NCBI GenBank assembly: GCA_046727955.1
Contig: JBKPDO010000184.1
Span: forward strand, 1 to 23,760
DNA: 23,760 bases
Source: DASVXQ01 sp046727955
Lineage (GTDB): Bacteria > Actinomycetota > CALGFH01
Reading direction: 5' to 3'
The notes below the pieces were generated by a model. It had not been told where the DNA came from and did not search any database. It worked only from the letters and a program-made list of their open reading frames with translations. Shown here piece after piece: positions 13,554 through 21,738 of this stretch. Position numbers and translations under genes: made by a program. How positions within the stretch are numbered: position 1 is the stretch's first letter; the number at the start of each line of letters is the position of its first letter.

Positions 13554-16316
13554 GTGGCAACGACATCCTCCTCCCGAGCGAACGCGGCCGCGGCCCCGAA
13601 GGCGGGCACCCGCGGCGGCGCGACCCAGCCTGCCCGGCCGCTCATTCTGCTCGACGGGCACAGCCTGGCCTACCGGGCGTTCTTCGCCCTGCCGAGCGAC
13701 CTGCAGACCACCACGGGCCAGTTGACCAACGCCGTCTACGGCTTCACCTCCATGCTGGTCAAGCTGTTCGGCGAGGTCGCCTCCGACCGCATCGCGGTCT
13801 GCTTCGACCTGGGCCGCCCGGCGTACCGCTACGACGTGTACCCGGAGTACAAGGCCAACCGCCAGACGACCCCGAGCGAGTTCAGCGCGCAGATGCCGCT
13901 CATCCGCGAGGTGCTGGCGACGCTGTGCATCCCGGTCGTCGAGGTGCCCGGCTACGAGGCCGACGACGTCATCGCGACCCTGGTGGACCAGGCTGTCGAG
14001 GAGGGTGTCCCGACGCTGATCGTGACCGGCGACCGCGACATCCTCCAGCTCGTGGACGACAGCCGCGACGTGCGGGTGATGATGACCAGCCGGGGGATCA
14101 CCGACACCAGGACCTATGACGAGGCCGCCGTGCTGGAGCGTTACGGCGTGCCGCCCAGCCGCTACGTCGACATCGCCGCGCTGCGCGGCGACCCGTCCGA
14201 CAACCTGCCCGGCGTGCCAGGGGTGGGGGAGAAGACCGCGACCAGGCTGGTGGTCGAATACGGCAGCGCCGAGGAGGCGCTGGCCCACGCCGGGGAGCAG
14301 CCGGCCAGGCTGCGCGACAACCTCCTGGCCCACGCCGACGACGTGCTCCGCAACAAGCAGCTCGCCACGCTGCGCCGCGACGTGGCGCTGCCGGTCGGCG
14401 TCGACGACCTGCGCATGGGCGTCTGGGACCGGGGTGAGGTGCAGCGGCTGTTCGAGACCCTGGAGTTCCAGAGCCTGCGCGAGCGGCTGTTCTCCGCGGT
14501 CGCGCAGCCGGCGCCGTCGGACGTCGGCTTCGAGGTCGACGCCCACGCCCTCGAACCCGGCGAGCTGCCTGCCTGGCTCGGGGCGGTCGGGGCTGACGCG
14601 CCGGTGGCGCTGTCCGGCCGGCTCGAGACGGGGCCCGGCGAGGCCAGGCTGCTGGGGATCGCGCTGTGGGCCGCCGGGCACGGTGCCGTCTGGCTCGACC
14701 TCGGCCGGGCCGCGCCGGCCGACCTCGAGGCGCTCGCCGCCCTGCTGGCGGACCCGGAGCGGCCCAAGGTGGCCCACGACGCCAAGTATCTCTACCTGGC
14801 CGTGTGGGAGCGGGGCTGGAGCCTCGACGGGCTGGCGCTGGACACGGCGGTGGCCGCCTACCTCGCCTCGCCGGCGCAGCACAGCTACGACCTCTCCGAC
14901 CTGGCGCTGCGCTACCTGCGCAAGGAACTGCGCCCAGAGGGCGCGGCCGAGGTCAGTCGCGCGGCGGGCGAGGGCACGCAGCTGGCGCTCGACACCTCGA
15001 CAGAGGAGGACTGGCAAGAGCGCTGCCTGCGGGCGCAGGCGGTCGGCGAGCTGGGCGAGGCGCTCAGCGCGGAGCTCGCCTCGCTCGGGATCGAGCGGCT
15101 CGACCGCGACGTCGAGCTGCCGCTGGTGCCGATCCTGGCGAAGCTGGAGCGGACCGGGATCGCCATCGACCTCTCGGTGCTCGAGGAGATCGGCGACCGG
15201 CTGGAGTCGCGCATGCTCGACCACGAGGCGCGCGTCTACCAGCTGGCGGGGGAGAAGTTCAACATCGGCTCCAACCCTCAGCTCCAGGTGATCCTGTTCG
15301 ACAAGCTCGGGCTGCCGAAGACCAAGCGCATCAAGACCGGCTACACCACCGACGCGGCCTCCCTGGCCCAGCTCGCCGGCATCCACCCGATCATCGAGGA
15401 GCTGCTCGGCTATCGCGAGGTGGCCAAGCTCAAGAACACCTATGTCGACGCCCTGCCGAAGCTGGTCAACCCCGCGACCGGCCGCATCCACGCGCAGTTC
15501 AACCAGCTGGTGGCCTCGACCGGCCGGCTCTCCAGCCAGAACCCCAACGTGCAGAACATCCCCATCCGCACCGAGCTGGGCCGTGAGATCCGGCGGGCGT
15601 TCGTCGCGGGCCCGAAGGCCGAGGGCCTGCTGGTCGCCGACTACGCTCAGATCGAGTTCCGCGTGCTTGCCCACCTCGCCGGCGACGACGCCCTGGTGGC
15701 GGCGTTCCAGTCCGGTGAGGACGTGCACAAGACCGTGGCCGGCATGGTCTGGGGACTGCCGCCGGACCAGGTCGACCGGGACCTGCGGGCGCGAGTCAAG
15801 ATGGTCACCTTCGGCCTCGCCTATGGCCTGTCCGCCTTCGGCCTGGCGCAGGGGATCGGCATCACGCCGGAGGAGGCCAAGGCGCTGATGGAGGTGTACT
15901 TCGAGCGCTTTGGCAAGGTGAGGGCCTACCTCGACGGCGTGGTGACGCAGGCCCGCCGCGACGGCTACACGCAGACGATGCTGGGCCGCCGCCGCTACCT
16001 GCCGGACCTGGCCTCTGACAACTACCAGCGGCGGCAGATGGCCGAGCGCATGGCGCTGAACGCGCCCATCCAGGGGTCCGCGGCGGACATCATCAAGATG
16101 GCGATGGTGGCGGTCGACCGGGCGCTGGACGCCGAGGGGCTGGCGTCGCGGATGGTCCTGCAGGTCCACGACGAGCTGGTGTTCGAGGTGGCGCCGGGCG
16201 AGCGGGCGCATCTCGAGGAGATGGTGCGGCGCGAGATGGTCGGCGTGGTCCACCTCGAGGTCCCGCTCGAGGTCTCCACGGCCTTCGGCCGCTCCTGGGC
16301 CGAAGCACAGCACTGA
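13554..16316 (+). CDS. polA: DNA polymerase I
   Basis: Fills gaps in excision repair and removes Okazaki primers. It has 920 residues, normal for actinobacteria, with an Ala/Ser-rich extension at 1-29. The 5' nuclease domain (about 30-310) has LLDGHSLAYRAFF (D34), GYEADDVIATL, TGDRDILQLV and DNLPGVPGVGEKTA, all intact. The middle domain keeps the 3'-5' exonuclease fold (VAHDAKYLYLAV, LDTAVAAYLA) but has SGRLETG in place of the DxE metal motif, so proofreading is probably lost, as in mycobacterial and Taq enzymes. In the polymerase domain, motif A is DYAQIEFR (696-703) where most family members have DYSQIELR, motif B is RARVKMVTFGLAYG, and motif C is VHDE (H872, D873, E874). Phe rather than Tyr at the nucleotide-discriminating position of motif B differs from many actinobacterial enzymes. 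The GTG start lies 6 bases after a TAGACT -10. Confidence 0.97.
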   Translation: MATTSSSRANAAAAPKAGTRGGATQPARPLILLDGHSLAYRAFFALPSDLQTTTGQLTNAVYGFTSMLVKLFGEVASDRIAVCFDLGRPAYRYDVYPEYKANRQTTPSEFSAQMPLIREVLATLCIPVVEVPGYEADDVIATLVDQAVEEGVPTLIVTGDRDILQLVDDSRDVRVMMTSRGITDTRTYDEAAVLERYGVPPSRYVDIAALRGDPSDNLPGVPGVGEKTATRLVVEYGSAEEALAHAGEQPARLRDNLLAHADDVLRNKQLATLRRDVALPVGVDDLRMGVWDRGEVQRLFETLEFQSLRERLFSAVAQPAPSDVGFEVDAHALEPGELPAWLGAVGADAPVALSGRLETGPGEARLLGIALWAAGHGAVWLDLGRAAPADLEALAALLADPERPKVAHDAKYLYLAVWERGWSLDGLALDTAVAAYLASPAQHSYDLSDLALRYLRKELRPEGAAEVSRAAGEGTQLALDTSTEEDWQERCLRAQAVGELGEALSAELASLGIERLDRDVELPLVPILAKLERTGIAIDLSVLEEIGDRLESRMLDHEARVYQLAGEKFNIGSNPQLQVILFDKLGLPKTKRIKTGYTTDAASLAQLAGIHPIIEELLGYREVAKLKNTYVDALPKLVNPATGRIHAQFNQLVASTGRLSSQNPNVQNIPIRTELGREIRRAFVAGPKAEGLLVADYAQIEFRVLAHLAGDDALVAAFQSGEDVHKTVAGMVWGLPPDQVDRDLRARVKMVTFGLAYGLSAFGLAQGIGITPEEAKALMEVYFERFGKVRAYLDGVVTQARRDGYTQTMLGRRRYLPDLASDNYQRRQMAERMALNAPIQGSAADIIKMAMVAVDRALDAEGLASRMVLQVHDELVFEVAPGERAHLEEMVRREMVGVVHLEVPLEVSTAFGRSWAEAQH

Positions 16317-16343
16317 GCCACGCTTCGCGCAGCTCAGCGCCGC

Positions 16344-16386
16344 GGGCAGGTCTATCCATGTGGGGGGAGCTCGCTCCCCCCACGGC
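16344..16386 (+). repeat. Hairpin repeat, copy 1 (43-base core)
   Basis: Starts GGGCAGGTCTATCCAT and continues into the perfect stem GTGGGGGGAGC-TC-GCTCCCCCCAC (16360-16383), then GGC. It is identical over 43 bases to copy 2 (16402-16444) and to the reverse complement of 21533-21575. It begins 28 bases after the polA stop, between convergent polA and alaX, so it may also act as a transcript end, although no T-run follows. Confidence 0.9.
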
Positions 16387-16392
16387 GCGCGT

Positions 16393-16464
16393 CGCGCGCC
16401 GGGGCAGGTCTATCCATGTGGGGGGAGCTCGCTCCCCCCACGGCCCCCCAAGAGCGCCTGTGCC
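16393..16464 (+). repeat. Hairpin repeat, copy 2 (72-base extended form)
   Basis: Contains the 43-base core at 16402-16444, flanked by CGCGCGCC on the left and CCCCCAAGAGCGCCTGTGCC on the right. The whole 72 bases match the reverse complement of 21513-21584 with one difference (16401 against 21576). Between copies 1 and 2 lies another palindrome, GGCGCGCG-T-CGCGCGCC (16384-16400). Confidence 0.9.
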
Positions 16465-16482
16465 GTGGTCGCCGCAACGTGT

Positions 16483-17283
<801 letters not shown>

Positions 17284-17324
17284 GGCCTTGCACCTCTCCT
17301 CTCATGATGGGCTCGACTGACGCC

Positions 17325-17337
17325 ATCGTGTCACGAT
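17325..17337. promoter_or_regulatory. 13-bp palindrome in the alaX/rpsA divergent region
   Basis: ATCGTG-T-CACGAT is a perfect odd-centred dyad about 40 bases upstream of the alaX start and 100 bases from the rpsA promoter. It is operator-like, but nothing in the window indicates which protein would bind it. Confidence 0.3.
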
Positions 17338-17438
17338 CGCCGCGCGTCCCGTGGCGGCCACGACGGCGCTCGAGCGGCCGCCGCTCCCCTTCTCCTGGGA
17401 ACTTCCAGCAAAGCCGCAGGTCATACGGGCGTAAGACG

Positions 17439-17468
17439 TTGACGCGGCGGTTGAACGGCGGCTACCAT
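17439..17468 (+). promoter_or_regulatory. rpsA promoter, housekeeping sigma type
   Basis: TTGACG (17439-17444) and TACCAT (17463-17468) with an 18-base spacer fit the actinobacterial primary-sigma consensus (TTGACN, TANNNT). Transcription should start near 17475, giving an untranslated leader of about 110 bases. It is the clearest two-part promoter in the window. Confidence 0.7.
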
Positions 17469-17584
17469 CTGCCGACCACGTGTGGGCTTTTCTGCCAGTG
17501 TGCTCAGACGCTGATCGCGTCGCCTCACCACCACGGAAATGTCCTCGCGGGAGAAATCTGTCCGACAGTCTAGGAGACGAGCAG

Positions 17585-19189
17585 TTGACCGAGTCCACCG
17601 ACCGACCCTCGACCCAACCCGAGCCGACCGTGCAGACAATGCCCGGTGTGACCACCCAGGTGACGCAGAACGACATCGGCTCGGCCGAAGAGCTCGCCGC
17701 GGCCTACGAGGAGACCCTCAAGGACTTCAACGAGGGTGACATCGTCGACGGCTACGTGGTGAAGGTCGACCACGACGAGGTGCTGCTCGACATTGGCTAC
17801 AAGTCCGAGGGTGTCATCCCGTCGCGGGAGCTCTCGATCAAGCACGACGTGGACCCGAATGAGGTCGTCACCCTCGGTGACCACATCGAAGCGCTGGTCA
17901 TGCAGAAGGAGGACAAGGACGGCCGGCTGATCCTGTCCAAGAAGCGGGCTCAGTACGAGCGGGCCTGGGGCACGATCGAGAAGAAGAAGGAGAACGACGA
18001 GATCGTCGAGGGTACCGTCATCGAGGTCGTCAAGGGCGGCCTGATCCTCGACATCGGTCTCCGCGGCTTCCTGCCCGCCTCGCTGGTCGAGATGCGCCGG
18101 GTGCGCGACCTGCATCCCTACGTCGGCCGCACGCTCGAGGCGAAGATCATCGAGCTGGACAAGAACCGCAACAACGTGGTGCTTTCGCGCCGCGCCTGGC
18201 TGGAGGAGACCCAGTCCGCCACGCGCCGGGCCTTCCTGCACACCCTGCGCAAGGGCGAGATCCGCAAGGGTGTCGTCTCCAGCATCGTGAACTTCGGTGC
18301 CTTCGTGGACCTCGGCGGGGTGGACGGTCTGGTCCACGTCTCCGAGCTGTCCTGGAAGCACATCGACCATCCCTCCGAGGTGGTGGAGGTGGGCCAGGAG
18401 GTCGAGGTCGAGGTGCTCGACGTCGACCTCGAGCGCGAGCGGGTCTCGCTCTCGCTCAAGGCCACCCAGGAGGATCCCTGGCGGCAGTTCGCCCGCTCGC
18501 ACCAGATCGGCGAGCTCATCCCGGGCCGGGTTACCAAGCTGGTGCCGTTTGGCGCCTTCGTCCGTGTCGACGACGGCATCGAGGGCCTGGTCCACATCTC
18601 CGAGCTGGCCGAGCGCCACGTCGACATCCCCGAGCAGGTCGTCAGCGTGGGCGACGAGATCACCGTCAAGGTCATCGACATCGACCTCGACCGTCGCCGC
18701 ATCTCGCTCTCCCTGAAGCAGGCGCTCCAGGACCAGCAGCAGGTCACGGCCACCGAGGACGAGCTGGCGCTCGAGGAGGGCGCCTACGAGGGCTACGAGG
18801 GCGAATACGCTGGCTACGGCGAGGGCGACTACGCCCAGGGCTACTACGACGAGCAGGGCAACCTGATCGGCGTGGTGCCGGGAACCGCCATGGCGGAGGC
18901 CTTCCAGGAGGCCGGCTTCTACGACGGCAGCTACGGCGGCGAGAGCGACCAGGCCGCCGGGGAGCAGGCGGGCGAGGCGACGGCCGACCAGGGCCAGGCC
19001 GACCAGGGCCAGGCCGACCAGGGCCAGGCCGACCAGGGCCAGGCCGACCAGGGCCAGGCCGACCAGGGCCAGGCCCAGGGGCGGGCCCAGTCGGAGCAGG
19101 GCGGCCAGGCGGGCCAGGACGCGGACCAGGACCAGGACACCCTCGAGGACATCGTCGAGGACCTGAAGCGGAAGAACTCCACCGAGTAA
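17585..19189 (+). CDS. rpsA: 30S ribosomal protein S1
   Basis: Binds mRNA on the small ribosomal subunit and helps unwind and place it. I choose TTG 17585 because AGGAG (17572-17576) lies eight bases upstream and the TESTDRPS... N-terminus resembles actinobacterial S1; the frame is open further upstream but without support. Four S1 domains follow: GDIVDGYVVKVDHDEVLLDI, EIVEGTVIEVVKGGLILDIG, GVVSSIVNFGAFVDLGGVDG and GRVTKLVPFGAFVRVDDGIE. The linkers IPSRELSIKHDVDPNEVV and LSWKHIDHPSEVVEVGQEV are highly conserved. The tail from about residue 395 is acidic, Tyr/Gly-rich and disordered-looking, with (DQGQA)6 from six exact 15-base repeats, and ends in DIVEDLKRKNSTE. It has its own promoter and is followed by coaE after 60 bases, as in other actinobacteria. 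Confidence 0.96.
   Translation: MTESTDRPSTQPEPTVQTMPGVTTQVTQNDIGSAEELAAAYEETLKDFNEGDIVDGYVVKVDHDEVLLDIGYKSEGVIPSRELSIKHDVDPNEVVTLGDHIEALVMQKEDKDGRLILSKKRAQYERAWGTIEKKKENDEIVEGTVIEVVKGGLILDIGLRGFLPASLVEMRRVRDLHPYVGRTLEAKIIELDKNRNNVVLSRRAWLEETQSATRRAFLHTLRKGEIRKGVVSSIVNFGAFVDLGGVDGLVHVSELSWKHIDHPSEVVEVGQEVEVEVLDVDLERERVSLSLKATQEDPWRQFARSHQIGELIPGRVTKLVPFGAFVRVDDGIEGLVHISELAERHVDIPEQVVSVGDEITVKVIDIDLDRRRISLSLKQALQDQQQVTATEDELALEEGAYEGYEGEYAGYGEGDYAQGYYDEQGNLIGVVPGTAMAEAFQEAGFYDGSYGGESDQAAGEQAGEATADQGQADQGQADQGQADQGQADQGQADQGQAQGRAQSEQGGQAGQDADQDQDTLEDIVEDLKRKNSTE
18986..19075 (+). repeat. 15-bp minisatellite, six exact units, in the rpsA tail
   Basis: GACCAGGGCCAGGCC repeats six times without a mismatch (18986-19075), encoding Asp-Gln-Gly-Gln-Ala six times. 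Complete identity, including third codon positions, implies recent expansion. Copy number changes would keep the frame. It may be mis-sized in a short-read assembly. Confidence 0.95.
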
Positions 19190-19249
19190 GCGCTCCCCCT
19201 GCCGTGTCGCTGGCGCGGTCGGGGAGCCGAGCCACGACAGGGGGCGCCG

Positions 19250-19867
19250 GTGCTGCTGGTCGGGCTGACCGGAGGGATCGGCTCGGGCAAGAGCACGGTC
19301 TCGGCCATGCTTGCCGAGCGGGGTGCCGAGATCATCGACGCCGACCACATCGCGCGTGAGGTCGTCATGCCCGGCAGGGATGCCTGGTGCAAGATCCGCG
19401 ACCACTTCGGGCCCGGGGTGCTGTTCGCGGACGGCTCGATCGACCGGCAGGCGCTGGCCGACATCGTCTTCGGCGACAAGAGCAAGCTCGCGCTGGTGAA
19501 CGAGATCACCCACCCGGCGATCTTCAAGCGCATCGCGGACCGGCTGGAGGCCGCCAAGGACCGCGACGTGATCGTGGTGCTCGACGCCGCGCTGCTGATC
19601 GAGACCGGGCTCGCCCAGCGGGTGGACGTGCTGGTCGTGACCCACTCGCCCAAGGAGGTGCAGGTCGATCGCCTGGCCGCCATGGGCATGCCCGCCGCGC
19701 AGGCCAAGGCCCGCATCGCCGCGCAGGCCGCGCCGGAGGAGCGGCTGGCGCGGGCCGACATCGTGATCGACAACACCGGCTCGCTCGAGGACCTCGGCAG
19801 GCGGGTCGACGAGGTCTGGAAGGAGCTGGAGCGCTTGCTCGCAGAGCAGGCCGGCCGTTCCGGCTGA
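19250..19867 (+). CDS. coaE: Dephospho-CoA kinase
   Basis: Phosphorylates the 3' hydroxyl of dephospho-CoA in the last step of coenzyme A synthesis, in the cytoplasm. At 205 residues it has the usual single-domain length, without the GrpB-like C-terminal extension seen in mycobacteria. The P-loop is GGIGSGKST (8-16). DADHIAREVV (from 30) carries the substrate-binding Asp. VNEITHPAIFKRI and VVLDAALLIETGL are family motifs, and QVDRLAAMGMPAAQAKARI forms the lid. It starts at GTG with AGGGGG about eight bases upstream, and lies 60 bases downstream of rpsA, probably in the same transcript. Confidence 0.95.
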   Translation: MLLVGLTGGIGSGKSTVSAMLAERGAEIIDADHIAREVVMPGRDAWCKIRDHFGPGVLFADGSIDRQALADIVFGDKSKLALVNEITHPAIFKRIADRLEAAKDRDVIVVLDAALLIETGLAQRVDVLVVTHSPKEVQVDRLAAMGMPAAQAKARIAAQAAPEERLARADIVIDNTGSLEDLGRRVDEVWKELERLLAEQAGRSG

Positions 19868-19881
19868 TAGCCTCAGCGGCA

Positions 19882-20598
19882 ATGAGCAATTCGACCGTGA
19901 TCCCGAGCCCGCTCGAGTGCGTCTTCCTCGACGCAGGGGGCACGCTGCTGGCGCCTTGGCCGACCTTCGAGGGGCTGCTGGTGACGGTGGCCCGGGACCA
20001 CGGCGCCAGCTTCCGCGAGGCGGAGGCACAGGCCGCGATCCTGAGCGTGGCCCGTCAGGCGGTGTGGCCGACCGACTGGACCGACCCCGCCACGCAGCGG
20101 GAGTTCTGGTGCGACTTCTACGTGGACGTGCTGGGGATCCTCGGCTACGCGGGCGACGGGGCCGCGCTGGCGGCCGCGCTCTATGGTGTGTTCTCCGACC
20201 CCGCCTCGTACCGGCTCTTCGACGATGTCCGCCCGGCGCTCGAGTGGCTGGCCGGGCGCGGCCTGAAGCTCGGCGTCATCTCCAACTTCGAGCCGTGGCT
20301 CAAGGAGGTGCTGCGCCGCGAGGGCGTGCTGCAGCTGTTCTCGGCGCTGGCGATCTCGGGGGTGCTCGGCGTGGCCAAGCCGGAGCCGGGCATCTTCCGC
20401 GCCGCCTTGGAGCAGGCGGGGGTGGCCCCATCCGCGGCCATCCACGTGGGGGACGAGCCGGAGATCGACGGGGCGGCGGCCCGGGCGGTCGGGATCACCC
20501 CGGTGCTGATCGACCGCTTCAGGCGGCTGCCGCCCGAGGTAGGCCCGCGCATCGGCTCGCTGACCGAGCTGGTCGAGCTCGTCGATGCTGGGGGGTAG
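19882..20598 (+). CDS. HAD-superfamily hydrolase (REG-2/HDHD3-like)
   Basis: A 238-residue haloacid-dehalogenase-type hydrolase, substrate unknown. Motif I is FLDAGGTLL, where the nucleophile Asp is present but the usual second Asp (DxD) is Gly, as in many REG-2-like proteins. Motif II is VISNFE, motif III is AKPEPGIFRAAL (Lys), and motif IV is HVGDEPEIDGAAA. A helical cap lies between motifs I and II (about 30-115). ATG 19882 is 15 bases after the coaE stop, so it is likely co-transcribed. The frame is open far upstream across coaE, but only the part from 19882 shows the family. Without the second Asp, the general acid/base must come from elsewhere or activity is reduced. Confidence 0.88.
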   Translation: MSNSTVIPSPLECVFLDAGGTLLAPWPTFEGLLVTVARDHGASFREAEAQAAILSVARQAVWPTDWTDPATQREFWCDFYVDVLGILGYAGDGAALAAALYGVFSDPASYRLFDDVRPALEWLAGRGLKLGVISNFEPWLKEVLRREGVLQLFSALAISGVLGVAKPEPGIFRAALEQAGVAPSAAIHVGDEPEIDGAAARAVGITPVLIDRFRRLPPEVGPRIGSLTELVELVDAGG

Positions 20599-20603
20599 CA
20601 GCC

Positions 20604-21461
20604 GTGGACCGGACCTTCTGGCGCGTCATCGCCACCGACGAGAAGGCTCTCCCGCAGGGCGAGTGGGTCGCGGAGCTGGCTCCGGAGCTGCTGTCGTGGC
20701 TCGGCTCGACCGACGCCGAGCTGCGCGACGAGCTCGCCTACCGGATCCTGGCCGCCTGGATCGAGCGCGAGCAGTTCGAGCCCGGCCAGCTCCGCGACAT
20801 GGCCAGCAAGATGCTCGCCAACCTCCAGGTAGGCCTGGGGGAGAGCGAGGGCGACGCGGTCTTCCTGCGCTCCTACTCGACGCTGGTGCTGATGGAGATC
20901 GTGGCTTACGACAACGTCCACCCGTTCCTGCAGCGGGACGAGGTCGCGCGCGTGCTGGACACGGTCCTCGACTACCTGGGCCAGGAGTGCGACCTGCGTG
21001 GGTGGATCGAGGGGCCGGGCTGGGCCCACGCCATCGCCCACACGGCCGACCTGCTGATGATGCTGGGCCGCAACCTCCAGATGGGCCCGCCGGAGCTGGA
21101 GCGGCTGCTCGATGGCATCGCGGACCGGCTGCTGCAGCCCTGCGGGGTGGTCTTCGTGCAGCACGAGGACGAGCGCCTTGCCTACGCGGTGCTAAACGTG
21201 CTGCGCCGCGGGCTGCTGGGCCGGGGCTTCCTGGACGGCTGGCTGGGCCGCTTCACCCATCCCGCCGGCCGCGACTCCTGGCGGCTGGTCTACACGACGA
21301 ACGGGGAGAGCGCCGCCCGCGTCAACGTCACCAGCTTCCTGCGCAGCCTCTACTTCCAGCTGATCCTGACCGAGGAGCCGCCGCCGGACGCCGACGAGCA
21401 CCTGGCCGCCGTCCTGGCCACCCTCGAGCGCATGGACATCGGCTTCTACGCCCTTGGCTGA
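20604..21461 (+). CDS. DUF2785 family protein
   Basis: A 285-residue, mostly helical cytoplasmic protein of unknown function. The recognisable family features are the N-terminal LLSWLGSTDAELRDELAYRIL, the central FLRSYSTLVLMEIVAYDN and LDYLGQECDLRGWIEGPGWAHAIAHTADLL (quoted in parts: RGWIEGPGWAHA, then IAHTADLLM), and NVTSFLRSLYFQLIL near the end. I recognise this as DUF2785 by pattern, not by search. The conserved HAxAHxAD segment could be a metal or substrate site, but this is not established. The GTG start lies 5 bases after the HAD stop, so the two are probably co-transcribed and coupled. The hairpin repeat copy 3 follows about 50 bases after the stop. Confidence 0.85.
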   Translation: MDRTFWRVIATDEKALPQGEWVAELAPELLSWLGSTDAELRDELAYRILAAWIEREQFEPGQLRDMASKMLANLQVGLGESEGDAVFLRSYSTLVLMEIVAYDNVHPFLQRDEVARVLDTVLDYLGQECDLRGWIEGPGWAHAIAHTADLLMMLGRNLQMGPPELERLLDGIADRLLQPCGVVFVQHEDERLAYAVLNVLRRGLLGRGFLDGWLGRFTHPAGRDSWRLVYTTNGESAARVNVTSFLRSLYFQLILTEEPPPDADEHLAAVLATLERMDIGFYALG

Positions 21462-21512
21462 GGCACCCGCCCTACCGGGCGCCAGATGACCCGGCCGGAC
21501 GCGGGTGAGCGG

Positions 21513-21584
21513 GGCACAGGCGCTCTTGGGGGGCCGTGGGGGGAGCGAGCTCCCCCCACATGGATAGACCTGCCCTGGCGCGCG
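21513..21584 (-). repeat. Hairpin repeat, copy 3 (72 bases, inverted)
   Basis: Reverse complement of 16393-16464 with one mismatch (21576). Its core is 21533-21575. Like copies 1 and 2, it lies within about 75 bases of the end of a gene (DUF2785). Flanking GCGCGCGAAGCGCC on the right resembles the GCTTCGCGC just left of copy 1, so the unit may extend slightly further. Confidence 0.9.
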
Positions 21585-21676
21585 AAGCGCCTCGGGCCGT
21601 CCGGGCCGAGCTGAGCCGCTCCACGCCGCTGATCGACAGCCGGTTGGAGCCGACTCCGGTGATGCGGGCGGCTCAC

Positions 21677-21727
21677 TCTACCGCGGGCGGCGGTAGACCG
21701 GCGGCTGTCGGGACCGACTCGTAGACT
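21677..21727 (+). promoter_or_regulatory. uvrB promoter region with two dyads
   Basis: TCTACCGC (21677-21684) and GCGGTAGA (21690-21697) are perfect arms with a 5-base centre. GTCGG-GA-CCGAC (21707-21718) is a second dyad. TAGACT (21722-21727) is a likely -10, giving a start near 21734, just before GTG 21739. No actinobacterial LexA box (GAAC-N4-GTTC type) is visible, so SOS control is not supported by this region. Confidence 0.45.
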
Positions 21728-21738
21728 GGACATCGACC

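Noticed and set aside
13164..16313. A 1049-codon open frame antisense to polA
   Set aside because: Long antisense frames are expected in high-GC DNA. The translation is rich in Arg, His, Leu and Gln without domain motifs, and polA on the plus strand is unmistakable.
16344..16444. Two direct repeats 58 bases apart as a minimal CRISPR array
   Set aside because: Only two units, a repeat dominated by a G/C stem, a spacer that is itself palindromic, no cas genes, and a third inverted copy 5 kb away. A dispersed hairpin element explains it better.
17570..20029. An 819-codon antisense frame opposite rpsA and coaE
   Set aside because: Same cause: it contains the reverse-complement image of the rpsA repeat (ALVGL units) and no recognisable domain.
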